This document shows, piece by piece, positions 25,833-34,551 of a stretch of DNA of 44,948 nt. Within the stretch, counting starts at the first letter, position 1. Every line of letters starts with the position of its first letter. Below the pieces are notes generated by a model. It had not been told where the DNA came from. It did no database searches and was given only the letters and a program-made list of their open reading frames with translations. A program made the position numbers and the translations under genes. Origin of the DNA: Candidatus Omnitrophota bacterium (GTDB lineage: Bacteria; Omnitrophota; Gorgyraeia; Gygaellales; Profunditerraquicolaceae); assembly GCA_026387335.1 (NCBI GenBank), contig JAPLLX010000006.1:1-44948 (forward strand), in the 5' to 3' direction.

Positions 25833-26789
25833 ATGGATAAGATAATTAAATTACAAACTCATCGGGAAGCGCAGGAACTGCTTGGCCTGCACGATGCCAA
25901 GGCTAAGCTTATCGAAGAAGAATTTAAGGTAAAGATTACCCTGCGCGGAGGCCACCTGAAATTAAGCGGCAGCGCCACCAATATTAAGAAAGCCTGCGGG
26001 TTAATTGAATACCTCCTGAAGGCTTACCGCTTAGGACAGGAAGAGACGGGTAAACTGGACTTAGCCTGTCTTATCGCTAATTTCAAAAACACCAAAAAAG
26101 AAGGCTCTCTGGATATTCCTGAATACGCGATTATCCGCGCTTCAACCGGAAAACAAATCGGCCCTAAAACCACCGGGCAACGCGAATATGTGGAAGCCAT
26201 AAAAAAACACGATATTGTTTTCGGTATCGGCCCGGCAGGCACGGGAAAAACTTACCTGGCTATGAGTTGCGCGGTGGAAGCCTTAAAAAAACAGGAAGTC
26301 CGCAGGATCATCCTTACCCGGCCGGCTATTGAAGCCGGCGAATCATTAGGCTTCCTACCCGGCGATATGCAGGAAAAAATATCTCCGTATCTGCGGCCCT
26401 TATATGACGCACTTTACGATATGGTGGAAGCGGAGCGTATTGAAAAATACCTGGAAACCGGGATTATTGAAGTCGCACCCCTGGCTTATATGCGGGGCCG
26501 GACACTGAACGACGCTTTCATTGTCCTGGATGAAGCGCAAAACTGCACCGCCGAACAAATGAAGATGTTCCTGACCCGTCTGGGGTTTGACTCCAAAGCC
26601 GTTATTACCGGAGATATAACTCAAAGCGATCTCCCTAACGGAAAACCCCTGGGGCTCCTGCAGGCGCAGGATATCCTAAGCAGTACCGACGGAATTAAAT
26701 TTATCTACTTTAGCGGCTCGGATGTGGTAAGGCACGCGTTAGTGCAAAGGATCATTGAGGCGTATGATAAAGCTGGCCGAAAAAATTAA
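25833..26789 (+). CDS. phoH: PhoH-family ATPase
   Basis: PhoH-like proteins are P-loop ATPases linked to RNA metabolism and commonly found beside ybeY. The N-terminal part (about residues 1-75) is a small KH-like nucleic-acid-binding domain (KVKITLRGGHLKLSGSATNI). The ATPase domain has Walker A GIGPAGTGKTYLAMSCA, the conserved TRPAIEAGESLGFLPGD segment, MRGRTLNDAFIVLDEAQNCT with Walker B, and the RLGFDSKAVITGD sensor. The 318 residues are normal. The start ATG follows 'attgat' closely after the palindromic repeat; a ribosome site is weak. The end overlaps the HD gene by 26 bases. Family call is certain; the cellular role is not well settled. Confidence 0.94.
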   Translation: MDKIIKLQTHREAQELLGLHDAKAKLIEEEFKVKITLRGGHLKLSGSATNIKKACGLIEYLLKAYRLGQEETGKLDLACLIANFKNTKKEGSLDIPEYAIIRASTGKQIGPKTTGQREYVEAIKKHDIVFGIGPAGTGKTYLAMSCAVEALKKQEVRRIILTRPAIEAGESLGFLPGDMQEKISPYLRPLYDALYDMVEAERIEKYLETGIIEVAPLAYMRGRTLNDAFIVLDEAQNCTAEQMKMFLTRLGFDSKAVITGDITQSDLPNGKPLGLLQAQDILSSTDGIKFIYFSGSDVVRHALVQRIIEAYDKAGRKN

Positions 26790-28155
26790 TTATAAACTAA
26801 TCATAATTTTAGCGCTGATCGTTATTTTTAGCGCGATAGCCCGGATTAACCTGGCTATCGCGCTATTCTTAGCGGTTTTATATTCCTACCTGAAACTAAG
26901 GGGTTTGAATATAAAAAACTGTAACTTACTTAATCTTTCACTGCTTTTTCTAGTCTTCTGCGCCGCAGGTTACTTTATAATAAAACAGGGCCTGCCGATA
27001 TATTATATCCCGTTTGCCGCGGTGCCGATGCTAACAACCCTGCTATTTAACAACCTGGAATTATCCTTACTGATTACGCTGGGTTCCAGCGTCTCAATTG
27101 CTTCCTTCTCCGTAAACCCTTTAGAAATAATCCTCTTTTCTCTGATCAATGGGCTAGTATCCAGCGTCCTTGTTTTAGGCGCCCGTAAACGTAACACTGT
27201 TATCCGGGCCGGGATCGTTACGGCCTGCTTTCAGATCTTAACCTTATTACTCATTGAGCATTTATGGGTCGGCCCGCCGGAGCGCTACCTGGCTCTTTTT
27301 CTTAACGGGATAATCTCCAGTATTATCGTCTTAGGAGTCTTGCCTGTTTTTGAATACCTGTTTAATACCGCCACCAATATTAGTTTGCTGGAATTAGCGG
27401 ATTTTCATCATCCGCTTTTACAACGGCTGGTTCAGGAGGCTCCGGGCACTTACCACCATAGCTTAATAGTAGGAAATCTTTCCGAGACTGCCTGCCGCGC
27501 GATTGGGGCAAACGCTTTACTGGCTAGAATCGGGGCCTATTACCATGATATCGGTAAACTGCAAAAACCGGAGTATTTTAGCGAAAATCAATTCCGGGAA
27601 CTGAGTAAACACGGCAACCTTTCTCCCAGTATGAGTAAATTAGTAATCATGAACCATGTCAAAGAAGGAATAGAGCTGGCTAAAAAATACCGGCTTAATC
27701 CGCCCTTAATAGATTTTATTCAACAGCACCACGGCAACAGCCTGGTTTATTATTTTTACCGCAAGGCCCTGGAAAGCATTGAAGAGGACCAGGATGTAAA
27801 AGAAGAGGGCTTTCGTTATCCGGGACCCAAACCAAATTCCAAAGAAACCGCCGTAGTCCTACTGGCCGATTCGGTAGAAGCCGCGGGAAGGGCCTTAAGG
27901 GATCCAGCGCCGGCCAAGATTGAAGAGCTGGTGCATAAAGTAATCAATAACAAATTTATCGACGGCCAGCTGGATGAATGCGAGTTAACCCTAAAAGACC
28001 TGGAAAAGATTTCAGTAGTATTTATCCGGTTGCTCTGCGGCATATACCATAACCGGACAAACTATCCTGAAAGCGAAAGAATTGAAAATAACCATAAGAA
28101 ATCTTCAAAAAAAGATCCCCATCTATCCGACAAGGATAAAAAAGTCAATCCTTAA
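26764..28155 (+). CDS. Membrane HD-domain phosphohydrolase, compact PgpH/YqfF type
   Basis: The protein joins a hydrophobic N-terminal half with about six membrane helices to a cytoplasmic HD domain. The HD signature is IGAYYHDIGKLQKPEYF (His261-Asp262 counted from the chosen start), with upstream HHP and YHHSLIVGNLSE, and downstream QQHHGNSLVYYFY. This matches the 7TMR-HD family whose member PgpH degrades cyclic di-AMP. Those proteins usually have 700 or more residues with a large extracellular domain before the membrane helices; here that domain is absent (463 residues). I chose ATG 26764, preceded by GAGG, over TTG 26755. It overlaps phoH by 26 bases and ybeY by 74. c-di-AMP as substrate is inferred. 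Confidence 0.87.
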   Translation: MIKLAEKINYKLIIILALIVIFSAIARINLAIALFLAVLYSYLKLRGLNIKNCNLLNLSLLFLVFCAAGYFIIKQGLPIYYIPFAAVPMLTTLLFNNLELSLLITLGSSVSIASFSVNPLEIILFSLINGLVSSVLVLGARKRNTVIRAGIVTACFQILTLLLIEHLWVGPPERYLALFLNGIISSIIVLGVLPVFEYLFNTATNISLLELADFHHPLLQRLVQEAPGTYHHSLIVGNLSETACRAIGANALLARIGAYYHDIGKLQKPEYFSENQFRELSKHGNLSPSMSKLVIMNHVKEGIELAKKYRLNPPLIDFIQQHHGNSLVYYFYRKALESIEEDQDVKEEGFRYPGPKPNSKETAVVLLADSVEAAGRALRDPAPAKIEELVHKVINNKFIDGQLDECELTLKDLEKISVVFIRLLCGIYHNRTNYPESERIENNHKKSSKKDPHLSDKDKKVNP

Positions 28156-28501
28156 GGCCTTAAAAGGCGAAGGCGTTAAACGCGGTGAAATAACTGTCTC
28201 TTTTGTAAACGACAGAACGATCGCCAAACTCAACTCTAAATACTTAAAAAAGAGCCAGCCTACGGATGTACTGGCCTTTAACTTGGGGAGCCTGGATGCA
28301 AAGGCAAAAAATATTTTTGCCGATATAATCGTATCCGCCCAGACAGCCAGGCGTAATGCCAAAATTTATAAAACTACGCTTTCCTACGAATTAAACCTAT
28401 ATTCTGTTCACGGAGTCCTGCATATCCTTGGTTATAACGATCATGATCCAAAAGAGATAAAAATCATGCGTAAGAAAGAAACTGGTTATGTCAATTCATA
28501 A
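28082..28501 (+). CDS. ybeY: Endoribonuclease YbeY
   Basis: YbeY is a metal-dependent RNase needed for rRNA maturation and ribosome quality control. The zinc motif is VHGVLHILGYNDHDP, with three histidines in the H-x3-H-x5-H spacing. The other conserved segment is LNSKYLKKSQPTDVLAFNL (TDVLSFP in most members, here TDVLAFN) followed by ADIIVSAQTA. The 139-residue length is slightly short. The start is TTG at 28082, giving MKITIRN, which fits family N-termini; this creates a long 74-base overlap with the HD gene. It overlaps recO by 14 bases. The phoH-HD-ybeY order is widely conserved and supports the call. Confidence 0.92.
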   Translation: MKITIRNLQKKIPIYPTRIKKSILKALKGEGVKRGEITVSFVNDRTIAKLNSKYLKKSQPTDVLAFNLGSLDAKAKNIFADIIVSAQTARRNAKIYKTTLSYELNLYSVHGVLHILGYNDHDPKEIKIMRKKETGYVNS

Positions 28502-29243
28502 GACCGAAGCAATAGTTTTAAGGCGCTTTGATTTTCACGAAACCTCGCTCATTGTGGATCTATATACCCGCGACTTTGGCAGGCTAAGCGGTTTGCTCAA
28601 AGGCATCCGCACAGAGCCGGATAAATTCGCTAGCTCCCTAGAGGTATCTTCGCATAACGACGTTATATTTTATAAAAAAACCAACACCACCCTGCATCTG
28701 GTCAGCGCCTGCGACTTAAAGGATAACTTCTTTAATATCCGCCGCAGCCTGCTTAAGGCGGGCCTGATGGGGGTGATGATGGAGTTAGTCGCCTCAGTCA
28801 TGCAACCTGAAGATAAAAATGAAGATATCTTTAATCTGGCTTTAGAATGCCTCAAAGAACTGGAAACTACCAATAGCCCGGAAAAGGTGACGACTATTTT
28901 TAAAATTAAGATACTTGCGCTTTCCGGCTTTAAGCCGCATTTTGATTCCTGCGTATCCTGCTCCAATAGGATACTTGGCCAATCCAAGTTTTCTTTAAGC
29001 TTAGGGGGACTTTTGTGCGAAAAATGCTATTATAAAGACTTAAGCGCCCGCAGCATATTCCGCGGGACGATCGCCTCAATATTGTATATTGAAAAAAATA
29101 ATTTTAAAAATAACTTAAATCTGGGGCTAAACCCGCAAATCAAGAAAGAACTGGAAATAATCCTCAACGCTTTTTTAAATTTTCATTTGGAGAAAGAACT
29201 TAAATCGCAAAAGGTCTTAAATAAGTTAGCGGCCCATATATAA
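28488..29243 (+). CDS. recO: DNA repair protein RecO
   Basis: RecO helps RecR load RecA on SSB-coated DNA and anneals single strands. The N-terminal OB fold reads KTEAIVLRRFDFHETSLIVD and LYTRDFGRLSGLLKGIRTE. A helical bundle follows. A four-cysteine zinc cluster is visible: CVSC in the middle and CEKC after the SLGGLL segment. The 251-residue length is typical. The ATG start lies inside the end of ybeY (14-base overlap), consistent with translational coupling. The stop is followed directly by a small hairpin and then panE. Confidence 0.92.
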   Translation: MSIHKTEAIVLRRFDFHETSLIVDLYTRDFGRLSGLLKGIRTEPDKFASSLEVSSHNDVIFYKKTNTTLHLVSACDLKDNFFNIRRSLLKAGLMGVMMELVASVMQPEDKNEDIFNLALECLKELETTNSPEKVTTIFKIKILALSGFKPHFDSCVSCSNRILGQSKFSLSLGGLLCEKCYYKDLSARSIFRGTIASILYIEKNNFKNNLNLGLNPQIKKELEIILNAFLNFHLEKELKSQKVLNKLAAHI

Positions 29244-29264
29244 CCTGCTAAAATTTTAGGCAGG
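29244..29264. other. Short hairpin between recO and panE
   Basis: CCTGC-TAAAATTTTA-GGCAGG forms a near-perfect inverted repeat starting at the base after the recO stop. It lacks a T-run and lies directly before the panE ribosome site (AGAAAGGA), so it may separate the two genes at the mRNA level. Confidence 0.45.
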
Positions 29265-29277
29265 CAGAAAGGATATT

Positions 29278-30204
29278 ATGAAAATAGTCATAGTAGGCCC
29301 TGGAGCAATGGGTTGCCTGTTGGCGGCTTTTTTATCTAAAATCAAGGAAGAGGTATGGATCCTTGATTATAATAAAGAGCGGGCTGAAAAAATTAACAAA
29401 TCCGGAATAAACCTGACCGGGTTATCCGGAGAGTGGACTTCTAAACCCAAAGCCAGCTCTGATATTAAAGATATCGGGACCGCTGACCTGCTTATTATAT
29501 GCGTCAAATCTTACGATACCAAAGCCGCGATAACCCATTCCAAGGCGCTAATCGGCCAAAATACCTCGGTCTTAACCCTGCAGAACGGCATCGGTAATAT
29601 TGAAATTATAAGCGAGGCGATCGGGCCGGAGAGGATCATCGGCGGAGTGACTAACCTGGGCGCAACTTTGCTCGACGTAGGCAAAACTAAGCACGCCGGA
29701 AAAGGCGAAACTGTGATCGGCCGAGTCGATGGGAAAATTACGGTCGAGATGCGTTCCATACGCGAGATCTTTAATCGGGCCGGATTAGAGATGCGTATTT
29801 CAAAAGATATAAAAAGCCTGCTTTGGTCAAAATTAATTATTAATGTCGGCATTAACGCTTTAACCGCCATAACCCGGCTGAAAAACGGTAGATTAACGGA
29901 GTTTGAAGGCCCGCGTAAGATCATGCGCGAGGCCGTTACCGAAGCAGTGCGTATAGCTAAACGCAAAAAGATAAAACTTATTTATGACGATCCGTTAGCT
30001 AAGGTGGAGGCGGTATGCGAGGCTACGGCGGAAAACATCTCTTCGATGCTGCAGGATATCGAGCGTAAAAAACGCACTGAAATAGATTTCATAAACGGGG
30101 TAATCGTGCGACTGGGGCAGGAATTAGGTATCCCGGTCCCGGTAAACACTATACTTATGGATTTAGTCAAAACTATTGAAGCAAGCCATAAGCTAAAGCC
30201 TTAA
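29278..30204 (+). CDS. panE: 2-dehydropantoate 2-reductase (ketopantoate reductase)
   Basis: PanE reduces ketopantoate to pantoate with NADPH in pantothenate synthesis. The 308-residue protein opens with the nucleotide motif VIVGPGAMGCLLAAFLS. It contains LIICVKSYDTKAAI and LTLQNGIGNIE, the LLWSKLIINVGINALTAIT segment with the catalytic lysine region, and a C-terminal helical domain with SSMLQDIERKKRTEIDFING. These are all standard ApbA/PanE features. AAAGGA precedes the ATG. panB lies 3.5 kb downstream. Because ketopantoate reductase-like proteins form a broad family, exact substrate is inferred from the good motif match and the presence of panB, coaX and coaB. Confidence 0.92.
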   Translation: MKIVIVGPGAMGCLLAAFLSKIKEEVWILDYNKERAEKINKSGINLTGLSGEWTSKPKASSDIKDIGTADLLIICVKSYDTKAAITHSKALIGQNTSVLTLQNGIGNIEIISEAIGPERIIGGVTNLGATLLDVGKTKHAGKGETVIGRVDGKITVEMRSIREIFNRAGLEMRISKDIKSLLWSKLIINVGINALTAITRLKNGRLTEFEGPRKIMREAVTEAVRIAKRKKIKLIYDDPLAKVEAVCEATAENISSMLQDIERKKRTEIDFINGVIVRLGQELGIPVPVNTILMDLVKTIEASHKLKP

Positions 30205-30225
30205 TCAGGAATAGCCCTTAACTAA

Positions 30226-31155
30226 ATGTTTAAAAAAATCTTTCCTGTATTATGTATATCTTGCGCTTTTATATTCGGCCTACTGCTGTTAAGCGGCTGC
30301 GAGAATCGAGAACTTTATCGCCAGGCGCGCGTAATGCTGGGCACATTTATAGAAGTCAACTCCACCGACCCTCGAGCGGCAAAAATCGTATTTAACGAAA
30401 TCAAGCGTATTGAAAATTTGTTAAGCAAGTATGAACCGGAAAGCGAAATAACGAAATTAAATAAAACAGGTTACTTAAAGGCCAGCCCGGAAACATTCTA
30501 TATTATAAAAAAATCAAAAGAGTTTTACAAGGCATCTGGCGGCGCCTTTGACATAACCGTAGCCCCGCTTATGGATATCTGGGGCTTTACGGATAAAGAA
30601 TACAAGATACCTAAAAAGACTCAAATAAAAGATGCTTTAAGACTGGTAGGAACGGATAAAATTATTTTGCAGGAATCTAATAATGTGATACAATTTGAAC
30701 TTTCCGGAATGAAAATAGACCTGGGCGCGATAGCTAAAGGTTATTGCCTGGATTGCGCGGCCAAAAAGTTAAGGGAGGCGGGGATTAAAAATTGCCTGAT
30801 CAATGCCGGGGGCCAGGTTTATTGTTTAGGGACGCGTTGGAATAAACCCTGGAGAATAGGGATAGCTAACTCCCGGGGGGATCGCTTAAGCGGGTATTTA
30901 GAGTTGAAAAATAAATTCGCAGCGACCTCCGGAGATTATGAACAATACTTCATTAAAAATAAAAAACGTTACGCGCATATACTAAACCCTCAAACTGGTT
31001 ATCCGGCTAACTCCAAGATTACTTCAGTAACGGTTATAGCCGATAACGGGTTAACAGCGGACGCCTTAGCTACGGCAATTTTTGTCCTGGGGAAAGATAA
31101 AGGAAATGAACTAAGCAAAAAATTTAACGATATTCAGGTTAAAATATATGAATAA
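30226..31155 (+). CDS. apbE: FAD:protein FMN transferase, lipoprotein
   Basis: ApbE attaches FMN to threonine residues of exported or membrane flavoproteins such as RnfG and NqrC. The 309-residue protein has a type II signal peptide with lipobox LLSG-C near residue 25, so it is anchored in the periplasm. Motifs include RVMLGTFIEV, YEPESEITKLNK, GGAFDITVAPLMDIWGF, KIDLGAIAKGY, LINAGGQVY, TSGDYEQYF, HILNPQTGYPAN and the metal-binding DALATAIFVLG. No Rnf/Nqr subunit gene is visible here, so the target protein is unknown. The end overlaps the next gene by 8 bases, which is probably incidental. Confidence 0.94.
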   Translation: MFKKIFPVLCISCAFIFGLLLLSGCENRELYRQARVMLGTFIEVNSTDPRAAKIVFNEIKRIENLLSKYEPESEITKLNKTGYLKASPETFYIIKKSKEFYKASGGAFDITVAPLMDIWGFTDKEYKIPKKTQIKDALRLVGTDKIILQESNNVIQFELSGMKIDLGAIAKGYCLDCAAKKLREAGIKNCLINAGGQVYCLGTRWNKPWRIGIANSRGDRLSGYLELKNKFAATSGDYEQYFIKNKKRYAHILNPQTGYPANSKITSVTVIADNGLTADALATAIFVLGKDKGNELSKKFNDIQVKIYE

Positions 31156-32434
31156 TACTCCTAAAACCTTTATCTTTCTTTACTACATTATCAAACTTCC
31201 GGTCATTGATGCCAATACGGGCAAAAGAATCGGCCGGGTTCTGGACCTGGCCGCGGCCTTAAAGGAAATGTATCCTAAGGTGACCGGATTAATCATGCGC
31301 GACAAAGAAGGCAAGAAAAACTATATCCCCTGGAAGAATGTAAAGATGCTGACGGAAGAAAAAGGGGTTTTTGTAGAAAATACCCCGGAGGCATTTCAGC
31401 CGGATTTTAAATTAGCGGAAAACGAAATATTACTTAAAGAAACATTCCTGGATAAGCAGATCGTAGATATTCATGGTTCAAAAGTAGTCCGGGTCAACGA
31501 CCTGCATCTTTTAAGGGAAGGCTTGAATCTTTGGGTAGTGCACATGGACATAGGTATCACCGGCTTAATTCGCAGGTTAGGCTGCATTAAAATATTCAAT
31601 TTTATCGTCAATCTTGTTTCTTCTTATGAACTGCAAGACAGATTAATCTCCTGGAAACACGTCCAGCCTATAAACGGGCCGATTGGAAACGATTCCCTGT
31701 CGTTAAAAGTACACCATTCAAAATTAGCCGAACTGCATCCGGCGGATATCGCGGATATTATTATCGACTTAGGGACAGAAGAAAGGTTAAATATTCTAAA
31801 ATCCATGGACAGCGCCACTGCGGCCAGCACTATTCAAGAGCTCCCTTTAAGGGTGCGCCTGCAAGTCGCCGACCTCCTGGATCAAAAATCCCTGGTAGAT
31901 ATCATTAACGAAATGGCCATAGATGAAGTTGTGGATTTATTTTCGCAATTACCCAAAAAGAAGATAACAAATTTATTTTCCCGGCTCCCAGAGGAAAAAG
32001 TGGCGCAAATTTCTGACCTCCTTGGCCATGCCCAGGATATCGCCGGAAGTATAATGAACACAGAGTTTGTTTCCCTGAAACACAATATGACCGCGGGAAT
32101 GGTTTTGGAAAAAATAAAAGAGGTAAAAAAGAAGATCTCCGTTTATTATATTTATGTCCTGGATGATGCTGATCTATTAGTAGGAGTCTTAACCTTACAG
32201 CAACTACTCATGGCTCCTGCGGAGAAAATAATCTCGGAATTTATGCGTAAACGCGTCGCCAAAGTCAAGGTGAACACCAAGATAAAAGATGTGGCGGAGG
32301 TTTTTTATAAATATGATTTTACTGTAGTTCCGGTTATTGATAAATCCGGTAAAATGCAAGGAATAATCACTATGAAGGACGCTTTTGAATCAGTATTTCA
32401 TCAGATACGCCAAGAAACAGAGGAAATTAAATGA
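31148..32434 (+). CDS. Soluble PRC-barrel / MgtE_N / tandem CBS protein
   Basis: The 428-residue protein has two PRC-barrel-like parts (about residues 10-80, IIKLPVIDANTGKRIGRVLD, and 95-175, DKQIVDIHGSKVVRVND). An MgtE N-terminal superhelical domain follows at about 190-295 (LAELHPADIADIIIDLG, FSRLPEEKVAQISDLLG). Two CBS domains close it, from AGSIMNTEFVSL onward (about 300-420). In MgtE magnesium channels the N and CBS domains bind Mg2+ and gate the pore; here the pore domain is absent and there are no membrane helices. The stop overlaps the NRAMP-like transporter gene by 4 bases (ATGA), so it probably acts as a Mg2+-responsive partner or regulator. Domain calls are confident; the role is inferred. 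Confidence 0.87.
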   Translation: MNNTPKTFIFLYYIIKLPVIDANTGKRIGRVLDLAAALKEMYPKVTGLIMRDKEGKKNYIPWKNVKMLTEEKGVFVENTPEAFQPDFKLAENEILLKETFLDKQIVDIHGSKVVRVNDLHLLREGLNLWVVHMDIGITGLIRRLGCIKIFNFIVNLVSSYELQDRLISWKHVQPINGPIGNDSLSLKVHHSKLAELHPADIADIIIDLGTEERLNILKSMDSATAASTIQELPLRVRLQVADLLDQKSLVDIINEMAIDEVVDLFSQLPKKKITNLFSRLPEEKVAQISDLLGHAQDIAGSIMNTEFVSLKHNMTAGMVLEKIKEVKKKISVYYIYVLDDADLLVGVLTLQQLLMAPAEKIISEFMRKRVAKVKVNTKIKDVAEVFYKYDFTVVPVIDKSGKMQGIITMKDAFESVFHQIRQETEEIK

Positions 32435-33705
32435 AATTCCTAGATAAAATCAAAGAAAACCCGATGATGCGCAATCTAATAATATTCCTGGCTATCCTCG
32501 GGCCCGGAATCATTACCGGCAGTGTAGATAATGACGCGGGTGGTATTACCACTTATTCCGTAGCCGGCGCGTTATATGGCTACAAGTTGTTATGGACATT
32601 AATCCCATCTTTTGTGATTTTAGCTGTAGTGCAGGAGATGAACGCCAGGATGGGTATTGTTACAGGCAAAGGCTTAGCTGACCTTATCCGCGAGAATTTC
32701 GGGGTTAAGATCACCTTTTTTATATTTTTAGGCCTGGTTGCCGCGGATATCGGGAATACCGCGACGGAATTTGCCGGTGTTGCCGGAAGTATGGATATCT
32801 TCGGAGTAAGTAAATACCTATCTGTGCCCCTGGTTGCGCTGGGCGTCTGGATACTTGTAGTCAAAGGCGACTATAAAATATCAGAGAGAATCTTCCTGCT
32901 TTTTAGCTTTTGTCTTTTATCTTATATAGTATCCGCTATCCTAGCCAAGCCAGATTGGGCGCAAATCGGCTCTTCCTTGATAAACCCGACAATGCATCTG
33001 ACTAAAGATTACTTAGGTATGGTTTTGGGTATAGTCGGCACAACCATCGCGCCCTGGATGCAATTTTATATGCAATCAGCAGTCATCGAAAAACGGATCA
33101 AGATAGAGGATTATAAATTTGTGGTGCTGGATGTGATTATCGGATGCCTGGCAACGATTGTGGTGGCGTTTTTCATTATGGTTGCCTGCGCCGCTACGCT
33201 GCATCAAAACGGAATAGTAATAAACGAAGCTAAAGACGCGGCAATATCCCTAAAGCCATTCGCCGGAATATTCGCTTCACAACTTTTTGCTTTCGGGTTA
33301 TTTGTAGCTTCGGTATTCTCCGCCACCATACTTCCTCTGGCTACAGCATTTTATGTCTGCGAGGCATTTGGTTTTGAAGCCGGAATAAATAAAAAGATCA
33401 ATGAAGCCCCTCAATTCTACGCCTTGTTTACGTTTATCATAGTAATCGCCGTAATCATAATTCTTATACCCAACGCTCCGCTTATCGCCATTACCATCTG
33501 GTCGCAGATAATCAATGCCATGCTTTTACCGGTAGTGCTCATATCAATGATCAGCATGGTCAATAACAAGAAAATAATGGGGGAATATACCAACAATAAA
33601 TTCCAGAACGCGGTAGGCTGGTCAACCACTATAGTATTGATCGCGCTTACTTTTATGCTTATAATTTCGCCTTTGATCACTTATCTTCTAAGGTTTTTCA
33701 AATAA
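32431..33705 (+). CDS. NRAMP-family (SLC11-like) transporter with altered metal-site motifs
   Basis: The 424-residue protein has about 11 membrane helices and the NRAMP arrangement: LGPGIITGSVDNDAGG ... AGALYGY in helix 1 and GTTIAPWMQFYMQSAVIEK in helix 6. In Mn2+/Fe2+ NRAMPs these motifs read DPGN and MPH. Here they read DAGG (Asp35-Gly38) and APW (207-209): the Asp is kept, but the Asn and the transition-metal-binding Met are lost. Loss of that Met has been described for NRAMP-related magnesium transporters. The coupling to an MgtE_N-CBS protein points to Mg2+ or another divalent ion that lacks soft-ligand preference. Fold confident; substrate inferred. Confidence 0.85.
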   Translation: MKFLDKIKENPMMRNLIIFLAILGPGIITGSVDNDAGGITTYSVAGALYGYKLLWTLIPSFVILAVVQEMNARMGIVTGKGLADLIRENFGVKITFFIFLGLVAADIGNTATEFAGVAGSMDIFGVSKYLSVPLVALGVWILVVKGDYKISERIFLLFSFCLLSYIVSAILAKPDWAQIGSSLINPTMHLTKDYLGMVLGIVGTTIAPWMQFYMQSAVIEKRIKIEDYKFVVLDVIIGCLATIVVAFFIMVACAATLHQNGIVINEAKDAAISLKPFAGIFASQLFAFGLFVASVFSATILPLATAFYVCEAFGFEAGINKKINEAPQFYALFTFIIVIAVIIILIPNAPLIAITIWSQIINAMLLPVVLISMISMVNNKKIMGEYTNNKFQNAVGWSTTIVLIALTFMLIISPLITYLLRFFK

Positions 33706-33726
33706 AATAGGTTTGGAGGGATTAAT

Positions 33727-34551
33727 ATGCACAAAGTAACGATTAGTGAAATTTTAGCTTTAAAAGGCAAGCGTAAAATCACTATGCTGACTGCCTATGA
33801 CTATCCAATAGCCGGCCTAGTGGATAGGGCAGGGCTGGATATGATTTTAGTGGGCGATTCGCTGGCGAATGTGGTTTTAGGCCTGGATTCTACAACTAAA
33901 GTCGGAATGAACGAGATGCTGCATCACGCCAAAGCCGTGACCCGGGCAGTAAAAGAGGCGCTGGTAATCGGCGATATGCCTTATGCATCCTACCAGCTTA
34001 ACTCCGCAGAATCGGTAAAAAATGCCCAGAGATTTATCTCTGAGGCAAATTGCCAGGCGGTAAAACTAGAGTGGTTTCCAGATTGCCCGAAAGTAACCGA
34101 AGAAATACTTAAAGCCGGAATACCTGTTATGGGCCATATCGGGCTCACTCCGCAAACCGCGGATCAACTAGGAGGATTTAAAGTCCAGGGCAAAGATGCC
34201 AATGCCGCCCGCAGGCTTATTGAACAGGCGCAATTACTGGAAAAACTGGGATGTTTTTCAATAGTCCTGGAATGTGTTCCGGATAAAATAGCGCAGATGA
34301 TTACTCAGAAATTAAAAATACCGACCATCGGAATCGGAGCAGGGTTGTATTGCGACGGACAAGTATTAGTGATCAATGACATGCTTGGGCTCTTTGAACG
34401 CTATACGCCTAAGTTCGTCAAAAAATACGTGAATCTTTCGCCATTGATCCTTAAGGCGATAGAAGATTTTAAAGAAGAGGTTTTGCAGGAAAAATTCCCC
34501 GCGCCTGAACACACCTTTACCATTAAAGTTGACGAGTTAAATAAAATATGA
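33727..34551 (+). CDS. panB: 3-methyl-2-oxobutanoate hydroxymethyltransferase
   Basis: PanB transfers a hydroxymethyl group from methylenetetrahydrofolate to ketoisovalerate, giving ketopantoate. The 274 residues contain ITMLTAYDYPIAGLVDRAG, ILVGDSLANVVLG (metal-binding Asp), GDMPYASYQ (second metal Asp region), AVKLEWF in place of the usual AVKLEGG, MGHIGLTPQ, VLECVP and IGIGAG. The WF after the catalytic-region glutamate is a small deviation. GGAGGG precedes the ATG. The gene is 21 bases after the NRAMP-like gene and overlaps the following unknown gene by 4 bases. PanE in the window does the next step. Confidence 0.94.
   Translation: MHKVTISEILALKGKRKITMLTAYDYPIAGLVDRAGLDMILVGDSLANVVLGLDSTTKVGMNEMLHHAKAVTRAVKEALVIGDMPYASYQLNSAESVKNAQRFISEANCQAVKLEWFPDCPKVTEEILKAGIPVMGHIGLTPQTADQLGGFKVQGKDANAARRLIEQAQLLEKLGCFSIVLECVPDKIAQMITQKLKIPTIGIGAGLYCDGQVLVINDMLGLFERYTPKFVKKYVNLSPLILKAIEDFKEEVLQEKFPAPEHTFTIKVDELNKI

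Noticed and set aside
29511-29966. Open frame of 151 codons on the - strand inside panE
   Set aside because: Antisense shadow of a conserved enzyme; no recognisable protein features.
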